Below, piece after piece: positions 38,675 through 49,707 of a stretch of 64,000 nt of DNA (the first letter of the stretch is position 1; each line of letters starts with the position of its first letter). The DNA lies in contig NC_132971.1 of NCBI RefSeq assembly GCF_047496725.1, forward strand, positions 12,892,501 through 12,956,500, written 5' to 3'. The DNA is from Anoplolepis gracilipes (lineage: Eukaryota > Arthropoda > Insecta > Hymenoptera > Formicidae). The notes under the pieces are model-generated. The model saw only the letters and a program-made list of their open reading frames with translations, did not search any database and was not told where the DNA came from. Position numbers and translations under genes: made by a program.

Positions 38675-39315
38675 ATATATCAGTTGGACCTCTTATCCTA
38701 CATTTTCGATCCAGAATCTTCCCCTTAAACCTCTGATCCTACGACAAAAATTTGAGAGTGAGGATATAATTCCCCTTTCGCGGTCGTAGCATGAGAATTT
38801 TTGTCGTAGGATAAAAGGTTTCGTAAGAGGGTCGTAGGATAAGAGGTCCGACTATATATATATATATATATATGACACATTCTATTATAGTAGAAATAAT
38901 TAACCTTAAACACGCAATTTTCCTCTAATTATCTATTTGCGATAAATAATGCTTTACGTAACGCAAAAGAAGATAAGACTAAATTGACATAATTTTTGAA
39001 AATACGAGTCGCGTGATAATTTGACAGTTTTCTACGAACGTTACAAAGTGTTTCAGTGACAGGTCTTAATTAATTCGCAAAGTTTCTTCTCAATCACCTC
39101 ATTTTCGCACTTTGTTGCTCTTCTCTTCCCTCCCAAGTATATCTCACTTTCAAGATACAGACACAGAAAAAGTATGCAATTGACAAGAACACACGAGGAC
39201 AAAGAGTTCGAATAGCATGCGCGACGTGGCGCGCATAGATGAGGCGTGCGAATAAATTAGTTCTCGGTGCCGGTCAAAGTGTCATTCTCCCGGCCAGTAG
39301 CCTGACGAAAGGAAG
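38298..39315. promoter_or_regulatory. Shared head-to-head promoter region, POLR1D-like and MOSPD2
   Basis: About 1 kb separates the two start codons. The right part (about 39020-39315) is GC-richer, with GCGCGACGTGGCGCGC-like CpG blocks, and probably holds the MOSPD2 transcription start and leader. The left part (about 38330-38620) should hold the POLR1D-like leader; a minus-strand acceptor-like TTTGTTTAG near 38329 hints that its 5' UTR may be spliced. A TIR element sits between them. A bidirectional promoter is an inference from layout. Confidence 0.5.
38681..38853. mobile_element. pogo/Tigger-like MITE in the shared promoter
   Basis: The left end CAGTTGGACCTCTTATCCTA and the right end TAGGATAAGAGGTCCGACT are 20-base inverted copies flanked by TA-rich sequence, and internal blocks (CCTACGACAAAAATT and AATTTTTGTCGTAGG) are also inverted. 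TIRs starting CAGT with TA insertion sites are typical of pogo/Tigger-type MITEs; that class assignment is by resemblance. No ORF is present. Confidence 0.75.
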
Positions 39316-40352
39316 ATGGAAACGAATACGAAGGCGATCACGGAGCTTCGCGACAAGTTTTTCAAAAAATTAGACGACGAGGGACCTCCTGATCCTAGTG
39401 TGTACAGTCTTTCTCTCTTTCTCGGTGCCGAATTCTGCCGTTGATGTCATATATTGTGTTGTAACAGTGCCATGTAACATGTGCAAAGGTCGTGTCAGCC
39501 GATCGCATATTCAATTGAAAACAATTGTCATCATAATTAATGTGTAGCGAAGAACGCGGTATTAATAATTGATGAACTGCTCACACGTATCTTATCGTTA
39601 TTTAGAGAGATAAAAAGTTATGAGAATGATTTATTCTCGTGAAAATCCTATTTTTAATTTGATGTACGAATATATTATTTACAGAAGGTTTTCATCCTGC
39701 TGATATAGCCAGGATAAAGAATAATGATGATTGGTTAAAGCGATTTTTAGAGGCTACTGACAATAATGAACAGGAAGCATTCAATATGCTTTGGGATACT
39801 TGTACTTGGAGAAGAAAATTTGGTGCAAATGGTAAAACTATACTATTAATTTTTGCTATTCTTTATACATATTTTAGTAAGAAAAAAAAGATGACAAAAA
39901 TTATTCTAGCAAATCTATATTAATTTGAATAATATATGAAATTTGGTGATAATAGAATAATATATAAAATCTTTTCTTTTTCTCCTTTCATCACACCATT
40001 ATTTAATTACAGATATTACTGAAGATAATGTGAAAAGAGAATATTTGGAAGAAGGATCATGCTTTGGCTATGGTAAAGACAAAGATGGCAAGAAGCTTCT
40101 TGTAATTAAGTTAAAATTGCATGTTAAAGGAGTAAAAGAATTCGCAGAGCTTCAGAGATGTATAGTTTACTGGTTCGAAAGATTAGAAAGGTATTGTACA
40201 TATATCTCAATTGTATGTTAAACAGCAAATATAATTCTATCTGAAAAAAAAAGTTTATGAATAAAATATTTTGGAGAATTTCAATTTTTTTTAAACGAAT
40301 TTTGAAATACTTAAAGTTTTTAATCCATAAACTTTCTTTTTTCAAATAGAAA

Positions 40353-40410
<58 letters not shown>

Positions 40411-42531
40411 TATTAATATTTATAATATGTTCATATATTATTAATAGATTTCTGATTTATTGCATTTTCAGAGAAGTCGATCAGGTATCACTTTTCTTTG
40501 ATATGGCCGAAGCTGGACTTTCCAACATGGATATGGAGCTTATTAAATATCTCATTAATTTATTCAAATTTTATTATCCAAATTTTTTAAATTATATTAT
40601 AATTTTTGAGATGCCCTGGATTTTAAATGCAGCTTTTAAATTAATAAAATCATGGTTACCTGCTAAAGCTATTCCAAAAATCAAACTTGTTAACAAAACA
40701 ACATTGAAAGAGTTTGTCGATCCAAGTGATGCGTTAAAATCTTGGGGAGGTAACAGTGATTACGTATTCAAATTTGTGCCAGAGGTACGAACAAATGGAG
40801 AATTGAATGGCAAACTGGATAATAAAAAGGTACATATATAAAATTTTTAAAACCAATTATTATGCTAAGACAATTATTATAATAAATAATTATTAAAATA
40901 ATATCATTTTTATTTTTATGCATAATAAATCAACTTAACTATGCTTTTTCATTCTCTTTCTATTTTCTTTTTTAAATATAGAAAAAAATAAGATATAAAT
41001 ATAGATATAGAAAGATTGTTGCTATCTAATCTGCAATATAAGATATATCAAAAGTAACTTCACTCATCAAGTGAAAAAAATAGAATAAAGTTATTTAATG
41101 AAGCTTGCCATGTTTTCTATCAAGAGTTTTCTTTTGTTGTGTTGCTATGTTTTGTTCGTTTACAAGCACACAGTCTATGTTCCTTATATCTATAGAAACA
41201 AAATAAGAAAACTTAACTTCATTCATGCAATATTCATATATAGTATGCATAAGAAAAAATTAAATAACATGAAATATATACAAGATGTATATATCAAATT
41301 ATTAATAACTTTTAAACGTTTTTTTGTGATTTCTTTTTTAAATATGTATACTATATGTTCTCTAGGTGCATTTTGCGGAAAATTCACCAATTTCAGAACA
41401 AAGCCCATCTCCAATTGGAGAACAAACTAATGAAGAACAATGTATGTACATTTATTACCTAATCAGAAATTTATAAATCACTAACCCTAATACAGTATTA
41501 AAAAAACAGATATACATCTTTAAATTCTATTTGTTACAGTATTATCCATAGAACCTGTAGAAGCCATTACATTTAATAAAGATGGAAATGACATTACTGG
41601 AACAATTACTCTTAAAAACATTACTACCGATAAGTCTTTATCTTATAAGGTATCTATATTTTATATTATTTTATTACTATGTAATAAAATAATCATATTA
41701 GAATAAATTTATATAAAGATACATTGAAACAAATACACAGACATTTATGGCATATGACATATAGGTATAATCATTTGTAGATAAAAACAACATCCCCTGA
41801 AAAATTTAGAGTAAGACCAAGTTCTGGAATCTTGCAACCATCTGAACAAAGAAGCGTTGTAGTTGTATTACAGCCTGGCTATAATGTACGTGGTCTATTA
41901 CATAATGATCGCTTTTTAGTCATGTGCCTTTCATTAAAAAATGCAAATGCTACACCACAGGAACTGACAGCACTCTGGAAGGTAAATTGTTTTCTTTTCT
42001 TTACATTCTCTAATTCAATACTTGTCATTATGTTATTGTGTAAAATATCAATAACTATAAATTTTTTTAATTATATTTATGAATGAGATCATTAAGATGC
42101 TAATATGTTGTATGCTCTCTTTCTTTGTAGTCTGAAAAAGCATCAGAAATGCACAGACTACAATGTTGCGATGGTAACAGTGAAAACAATGAGGTTCAAA
42201 AATCTCATTCTATATTAACTTCTACAGGAAATGATCGTAATATCGATGCATTCTTCTCTAAGGTAAAATTTAGCATGGTCACATATTTAATAAAAATTCA
42301 TATTAAACTATAAATTTTTTCTTTATATTGATATGTTATTTAAAATTCTAGATAAATCTTCTAGAAGAAAATTGTGGCAAGTTACGCAGTGAGATTGTTA
42401 CTGTAAGATACATGCTTTTAATTTATATGTTATTGACAATCGTAATTGCAATATTGTTGGTTTATGTCCTGAAAACGGATATTCAAAATTCACTAGAGCA
42501 ACAAAACTGCCATATTCATCACGGTAATTAA
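39316..42531 (+). CDS. MOSPD2: MOSPD2 (CRAL-TRIO + MSP domain ER tether), complete
   Basis: Nine exons (39316-39397, 39685-39831, 40013-40190, 40472-40829, 41366-41441, 41540-41649, 41781-41981, 42131-42262, 42352-42531) join in frame to give 487 residues, close to vertebrate MOSPD2. The N-terminal half (to about residue 240) is a CRAL-TRIO lipid-binding domain: DWLKRFLEA, YWFERLE, FDMAEAGLSNMDMEL and IIFEMPWILNAAFKLIK are typical blocks. The MSP domain lies at about 281-385 (LSIEPVEAITF, FRVRPSSGILQPSEQ), and in this family it binds FFAT motifs of partner proteins. A single C-terminal membrane segment at about 448-468 (MLLIYMLLTIVIAILLVYVL) anchors it in the ER. Family knowledge: it builds ER contact sites with other organelles. 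The start is the only ATG upstream of the conserved region. It is in tandem with CTCF. Confidence 0.93.
40362..40398. repeat. (TA)n microsatellite in MOSPD2 intron 3
   Basis: A pure TA run in the intron before exon 4. Confidence 0.9.
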
Positions 42532-43849
42532 AATGTCTAAAAAATACATATTTATTATAACTTTGGTATATGAGAAAAAAATGTTAACAAATGTTTCTAT
42601 TCTAATTAAATCTAATATAAGAATACATACATATAAATTAATCTATACTAAAAACTTAGTTAATATTTTTAAGTTTTTAATTTCCTTCCATAAAACTATA
42701 TATATGAATGTTATTTTCATTTAATAAGTTATCACCATTGTGGTAACTTTGCGGTTACCATTGTGTTCTGTAACACAATGCATAAAGAGTACGCATAACT
42801 AGTAAGTATACCTATTAATATTAACTTTATAATATTGTAAAACTATATTATAAAACTGTACTATTTTTGTAAGCTTTTATACATATTCTATAACTATCCT
42901 GATGATTATGTATTAAACTTAAATGCGGATTAATGTATGTATATGTAAGTTGTACATATCCTTAATGACTTTGCTTTTAATATTGTTGCATTGTTTGCTA
43001 TACATGGCTCTAGTTATTGAAAAATAAGCAGTTTTAAAAATATATCTAACATTCTTGAAAAAATGTTTTAATTACTTTGATAAAAAAAACCTTTTTATTT
43101 TTTTATATAATTTATGTTTGTATAGTAAAACAATATATTAACAGTTTATTGTTAGTACCAGATTTAATTAGTATAGTTACTGATTCAATATTTGCAGTTT
43201 TATTGTAGTATTTTATGTAGTTCAATGAGTGTAATAAATCAGCATATCAATTGCATTAAATTTATGTGTTTTGCTGGAAAAGTTTGACATGTGATAAGTG
43301 TGATAATGAAATAATAGTAGCAAAAGTCGGGCAAATCTGTCAAGCATTATATAAAGAGATTAATATATATTTTTTTTATTATAATTACATAAAAATAATT
43401 TAAGAAATCAAACATGTTCAGTTTTCGCGCAAATTTTAGTAAACCAATAACTTTTAAGGCCTATTCAGACAGATGTGCACAATAAAACGTGCATGTACAG
43501 AAAAATCAGCCAATTGATAAGAAGCATTAGATAAGAAACGAGGCGGTAGCCAATCACTTTACATTACGTATTATTATTTTAGTAAAAGCGAGAGATTGAT
43601 TGGCTATCGTGTCGCTTTCATGCATAGGATGCGTTCTAAATGCGTGCAAAAATTACAGTGACAATTCATCGAGGGACAAATGCCAAATGCTAGTTTACGT
43701 ATGAAAAATTGAACAATCACGCGTTCGATTGCTAGAAACGTAGCAGTATGACTTCCCTTCAACGTTCTTTTGTCCGTCAACGGGCTATTAATATATTTTC
43801 GTATAAATAGATAGTGTGGTTATGCAAATTTGCCGAGATGGATTTGAAA
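42532..43849. other. MOSPD2-CTCF spacer
   Basis: AT-rich sequence holding the MOSPD2 3' UTR and the CTCF upstream flank. An inverted-repeat element is recognised at about 43475-43650. There is no convincing ORF. Confidence 0.6.
43475..43650. mobile_element. Diverged foldback element near the CTCF promoter
   Basis: The best-matching arm blocks are GGTAGCCAATCA (about 43544-43555) and TGATTGGCTATC (about 43598-43609), followed outward by matching GTGCATG/CATGCAT-type blocks. Arm identity is only moderate, so this may be an old MITE. It lies a few hundred bases upstream of the CTCF GC-rich region. Confidence 0.4.
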
Positions 43850-45200
43850 ATAAACGACAGAGCCGTCGAGTTGAGGACGTCCAGGAAACGGGGACTCGGC
43901 GGCGGCGTTGAAAATTCTAGAAACTAGAAACGGCAATCGGCGGAGGAGGCAATCGTGTATAAACACGAACACGAGAGAGCGATGCGCAACATGCTACTGC
44001 GCAGCTGCCAACGCGCAGCCCAGCGCAGCATTTGAACCTTCGCTTCGCAGTTCGATCGGCCATATTGCCTCTTACACAACGCCCTCACGCGAGAACTAAC
44101 GTGGGTTTATTGTGAATATTTCGAAGCTTCGTGTTGCCTCGTCCCGCATCGCGCGCACAATTCTCTCCTACAGCGACGAGCGGTGAGTCTACTTCAGATA
44201 TCCGGTAGGTCGGAGGTGCTCGAAGCGATCTCCCAGAGCGATCGATCCCACATCTCGGTGACACACGACGCAACGGCACGGCGGCATCGTCGCTCTCGTG
44301 TCCTCCATATTGATGACAGCGCCGACGGTGATAATTTTCTGAAATTTTTGTCGTTAATGCCCCCTGTGTCCTGGGATCGAAAGCACCCGCGTTGTCTTAA
44401 AAGCTCCCCGACAGAATGCGCGACCTCGTGGGGCCCCCGCCGTGCGTGCTACGAGAGTCCGCGATTACGGTGCCCCCCAGGTATCTTCCGCGTATCCACG
44501 CGGGACGTTCGCCGCCGTTCATCTCGTCTCGCCTCGCTGGCGTCTGGCGTCGCCCGTCATGGCGCGCTCGCCTCTCTCTCTCTTCCATAGGATTCATGGC
44601 GTTGTTTCGTCGTCGTTGTCGTTCCCTTCAGCGTTGCTCCGGTTGCTCGCCTCCGCGCGTCATGTGTCATGTGTCATGTGGCGCGCGTCGTTTTCGCGCG
44701 TCATATGGCGCTCGTCGCGTTCCCCGTTCCCCGTAGTCGCGTGTCGCGTGTCGCGTGCGTAACGTGCATCCCCGACGATTGTCGCGCTCACCGAGACATC
44801 ATCGGTGCCGATGACGCTCACGAGCTTGGGGGAATTCGGGGATTCTTTGCTCGCTCGCGCTCCTCGAGTACTCGAAGCCTTTGTCCTCGCGGACGCGAGT
44901 TTCTTCTCCTGTTCTGATTGTCGCTTTATTGATTTTTTTTTCTTTTTAATTCGAACGCATCGCGTGGGAATGCACACTGTCGTAATCATGATTCGATTCT
45001 CGTATTCTCGGACGTGCGATCGTAATAACGCGGACGAGCAACGTCGTACCAGGAGAAACAACGTGTCGCAAAGATGTTTTCAGTTTTATCGATGATCAAA
45101 ATGGTTTATTTTGTAGGCACGTTCGCTGTTTCCTCGCGATGTAGACTCGCGGTATTTAAGCTAGATTTCAGAGCAAGTGGGTAATCAAAGGTAGAGGGTT
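43850..45200 (+). promoter_or_regulatory. CTCF GC-rich promoter and untranslated first exon region
   Basis: This is the most CpG-rich block in the window and lies directly upstream of CTCF. A strong donor (GACGAGCG|GTGAGTCT) at 44182/44183 fits the end of an untranslated first exon, which would splice to the acceptor at 45459. Open frames of 60-135 codons on both strands here overlap each other, lack known domains and are expected by chance in GC-rich DNA. An acceptor-like TTTATTTTGTAG near 45115 could mark a second leader exon. TSS position and exon use are inferred. Confidence 0.6.
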
Positions 45201-45459
45201 AAATTAATAAAGTATTTCATGTCCCGTCTTGTAAACAGCAGTATCTATGAAGAAAAAATTTTTGAAAAATGAAAATATGCATACATTAACATTGCCAATT
45301 TTATGTTTATTTTTAGAATGTTAATATATATATATGTAATTAGTGATGTACAAGATTTATGTTAATGTTGATTATATTTATAACAAATATATAAATATAT
45401 TTTCAATCATGGTTTTAATAATATATGTATACTAATATAATATTAATATAATATTTCAG

Positions 45460-45503
45460 ATTAATGAATATAGGTGTTACTGTATGAGTTAAATGCTTCA
45501 ATC
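45460..45503 (+). other. CTCF leader segment before the start codon
   Basis: The acceptor AATATTTCAG ends at 45459 and leaves a 44-base untranslated segment before the ATG at 45504. An upstream ATG at 45484 opens a two-codon uORF (ATGAGTTAA). An alternative in-frame N-terminal extension beginning at 45474 (MLLYELNASI) is possible but less likely, because it starts only 14 bases after the acceptor and the main ATG begins the conserved acidic N-terminus. Confidence 0.5.
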
Positions 45504-46799
45504 ATGACGAGTAACGTAGCAACCATAAAATTGGAAGAGGGACAAGAATCTGTCACAGAGATACAAACTTACTTAGAAACATTTAATAAAGAAATAGAGG
45601 GAGGACAAGGCGAACAACTGCATGTGCAATGTTGGTATTCTACAACTTTTTTTTTGTAAATATTTATATCAAACAATACTTATCTTCGTATTTTATTACA
45701 GTACAACAAGTGGAGGGATTATCTGGTGGAGAAGAAGGTGGAACATACTTTATTGATCAAGCTGGTCAGTATTACTTCCAGGCAAATAGCGATGAACCGC
45801 CTGTGATGACACAAGTGCAAATACAAGAAGTAGAAGAAACTGATGTACAAAATGAAGGGGAAGCAAATCAAGATGATCAGTATCATGAAATTGAAGAGCT
45901 TGAAAATGCCGAGGGAAATGATGAAGATGTAAGTAATGCTAAAATTACAATGCTATAACTATACTTTTAATATATAGAAACATGTTTTATATACGAGAAT
46001 AAATTTTAGGGACAAGTAGCCACTAATGAAAACAGTCAAGTTGTAATTAATTCTGGTGATGCATATCAAACCGTCACGATTGTACCATCTGACACAAATC
46101 CTGGAGAAGTTAGTTATGTTTTGATAGTACAGCAACCTGAATCTGAAGAAAAAGAAAGTAAATCTGCAGAAAATGAAACAATTACGGCAACAGCGACAGC
46201 AGCAACAGCGGAAGGAGAAGATGCAGAAGGTGAACAAGATCTTACTGTATATGATTTTGAAGACAATGAAGACAATGAAGCTCCAGTGGAATCCGAGGCG
46301 GAAGATGATAAGACTAAAATCGTTAAATTTCTTCCTAAAAAATCTCAAACTGTAACGCAGGCTCATATGTGTAATTACTGCAATTACACTAGCCCGAAAC
46401 GGTACTTCATACATAATTATAGTTTTTATATTTCTCTATTGCATTATGATCTCTAATTTTTATTTTTTAATTTATTATTAATTACATTAAAATTATCTTT
46501 AAGAAAAATTGTATGTATGCAAAAATAATTTGAATAATTTATATATATAACAGATATCTTTTATCGCGGCACATGAAATCCCACTCGGAAGAAAGACCGC
46601 ATAAATGTAGCGTTTGTGAGAGAGGATTTAAAACTTTGGCTTCGCTTCAAAATCATGTGAATACTCATACTGGGACCAAGCCTCATCATTGCAAATTTTG
46701 TGAGAGTGCATTTACAACTTCTGGTATGTTTTAATTATTATTTACTTTTTTTATTTTACATATGCACATTAAAATACATATTTAGCATAATTATGTATG

Positions 46800-46866
<67 letters not shown>

Positions 46867-49707
46867 TAAATTATTATTTTATAAATAGAATATAAATATT
46901 TCGTTTTTTTCAAAGATTGTCAAGTTGGAAATATTTTATTTTACTAAATTTGAATATATGCAAACATAAAAATTATAAAATATGTTTTACTTATACTTAC
47001 AGGTGAACTTGTAAGACATGTTCGATACAGACACACTCATGAAAAACCGCATAAATGTCACGAATGCGATTATGCGTCTGTTGAACTATCAAAATTAAAG
47101 AGACATATTAGATGTCACACAGGCGAACGACCTTATCAGGTATTTTATTGTGCTTTATTTTTAACATCACACACATATAAATAAAAAATTATAAAAATGT
47201 AAAATTTATAATTATATAAGCATAGAGAAAAATAAATTGTGCAATTACATATGCCATATGTTTCTGTGTATGCATAATGTGATTGTATAACTGAACATTG
47301 GTTACTAACATAGAAATTACATGTGCCTGAGAACATTTATAAGATTTTTTTTAAATTTTTTATAGTTTTGTATAGTTTTTATAATATTACATGTTTAATT
47401 TATGGACTTTTATATATATATATATTTTTTTTATTATTTTTTAAGTATTATGATTATTTATGACTTTATGATGGTCTATCTCTATAAAAAATATTTATTT
47501 CTGCTCTTAAATATACAAAATTATAATAAAATTTTATACAGTGTTTTAGTTTTGTGTTACTGACTAAAATGCAATGTTTATACATATAAATATAATTATT
47601 TTTTTCAGTGTCCACACTGTACATATGCAAGTCCAGATACATTTAAACTGAAACGCCATCTTCGCATTCATACTGGAGAAAAACCGTATGAATGTGATTT
47701 TTGTCAAGCAAGATTTACTCAGTCTAACAGTTTAAAGGCACATAAATTAATACATAATGGTAAGTTATGTATAAAAATGTAATATTATATGCACCATACT
47801 ATATGCTTTAGTTTATATTGTTCATGTATTAATTATCTAGAACTTACTTTTCATGTTAAAAATGTATTTTGCAGTGGGCGATAAACCAGTATTTCAGTGT
47901 GAATTATGTCCAGCTACATGTGGTAGGAAAACGGATCTCAGAATCCATGTGCAAAAATTACATACTTCTGATAAACCTTTAAAATGTAAACGTTGCGGAA
48001 AAACATTCCCAGATAGGTATGTAAATAATTTCTTTAAATATAAGATATTATGACAATTTTTGTGTTTGTACAGTCAAATATGAATGAATTTGAGACAAAT
48101 TAATCACATCTGAGAGTAAATTATATTTGTAATACATATATTTGTAATATTATATTTGGCAGATATAGTTATAAGTTGCATAGCAAAACTCATGAAGGAG
48201 AGAAATGTTACAAGTGTGATTTATGTCCATATGCGTCCATATCGGCGCGTCATTTGGAAAGTCACATGCTCATTCATACGGATCAGAAGCCATACCAATG
48301 TGATCATTGCTTTCAATCATTTAGACAAAAACAGTTACTCAAACGGCACTGCAATCTCTATCATAATCCCTCTTACGTTCCTCCACCACCTCAAGAAAAA
48401 ACGCATCAATGTCCCGAATGCGAAAGAGCATTTAGGTATGTGCATTGATTATTTAAAACAGTTGATAATATAACCAAATTGTCTATTAGTATGTTTTTTT
48501 CTAATAAAATATAAATTTTGTTATGTAGACATAAAGGTAATCTTATCCGACATATGGCTGTTCATGATCCAGAATCATCTTTACAAGAAAAACAACAGGC
48601 TCTGAAAATTGGCAGACAGAAAAAGATACAAATCATCGATGGTCAACGTGTTGAAGTAATGACAGGTAAAATATTAGTCAAAAACTATTACTCTAACTAT
48701 TCTAAATATTTAAATATAATGTATTTACATCATTTATTAATAAACTGCATTTTTTATATTATCTTGTTTGAGCATTTAATTTTGTGATCTAATTTAATTT
48801 AATGAAAGTATATCTTCAAATTTTTAAGAGATATATTATTTTTAATATATCTTTAATAAAGTTCTATACTTGTTTCTATAAGAAATCAGTAAGAAACTAG
48901 ATTTTATTAATATATTAATGTATATATATGTGATGTATGTATATAAAAGCGTTTACACTCACAGGGACACTTACGATATGATCTAAATGTAGATCATTGA
49001 CTAATATCCATATATTATGTTGTGACAGCAAGTGATTTAGCTTCTAAACTTAAAGGTTACGAAGATGAAGAAGAGGAAGAAGACGAAGATGACATGATGG
49101 CAGTCCAAGGCAGTGATGGTCAACAATATGTTGTACTCGAAGTCATCCAGTTAGCTGACAATCAAGGAACTGATCAGGTATTGTCAAAAATAGTTTGAAA
49201 GATAATATAATTTATATTTTGGAATAAATTATATATGATTATTTATAACAGATGGCTGTAGTTGCAAATGAAGATGGAGAGCTAGTAATGCAAGATCCTT
49301 TAAGTCAAGAAAGTGGTATAGTAGCAGAAGCGGGAGAGGAAGTTGATGAAGCAGATGAAGATATAGAAATGCAAGATTTAAAGATAGAATCCATTACCTC
49401 CAGTTCATCTAAATCTTCAACACAGAACACACAAAGTGATCCAAAGTTGCAAAAGGAAATGGAAACCTGTTTTGGTTTTGATGAAGTGAGTATATAGAGT
49501 TTAGAGTAGAGAGTTTTATGATTTTTAATTAATTAATTTTTTGAAAACTTGTCTACATTATTCATGAAAAGAGAAAAAAATATATATACATATATTTATA
49601 AATTTATTTATATAGATAAATATCTATATATGACATTTATCTTTTAGGAAGAAGAGGAAGAAGAAGAAGAAAGCAGTAATATAAACATGTTACAGACAAT
49701 TTCGTAA
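45504..49707 (+). CDS. CTCF: CTCF, eleven-zinc-finger insulator protein (complete, 12 exons)
   Basis: Exons 45504-45630, 45702-45928, 46010-46401, 46554-46723, 47003-47139, 47609-47759, 47875-48016, 48163-48435, 48529-48665, 49029-49177, 49252-49485, 49648-49707 join in frame to give 732 residues (human CTCF is 727). Eleven fingers span residues 239-552; linkers and finger order match CTCF ([37 protein letters not shown]). The N-terminus is acidic and holds a YDF motif at 199-201 in [11 protein letters not shown], which in vertebrates contacts the cohesin SA-SCC1 surface. Finger 11 here is C2H2, while vertebrate finger 11 ends in Cys. The C-terminus is acidic with Glu runs, ending [11 protein letters not shown]. 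It acts in the nucleus as a DNA-binding insulator and loop anchor. Several exon boundaries cut finger codons. The first intron and upstream region are GC-rich. Confidence 0.97.
46803..46860. repeat. (TA)n microsatellite in a CTCF intron
   Basis: A TA run of about 58 bases between the finger-3 and finger-4 exons. Confidence 0.9.

Noticed and set aside
41098..41430. 110-codon open frame inside MOSPD2 intron 4
   Set aside because: AT-rich, hydrophobic by composition, and spans the acceptor of exon 5 in another frame; it is intron sequence.
44183..45061. Several open frames of 60-135 codons on both strands in the GC-rich region before CTCF
   Set aside because: They overlap each other in many frames, are Arg/Ser/Cys-rich without domains, and sit in the presumed CTCF leader and first intron, so GC-rich chance is the better explanation.
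46121..46456. Separate start for CTCF at an internal ATG
   Set aside because: The upstream exons join in frame with good splice sites, so the frame continues from 45504; the internal frame is only exon 4 running into its intron.
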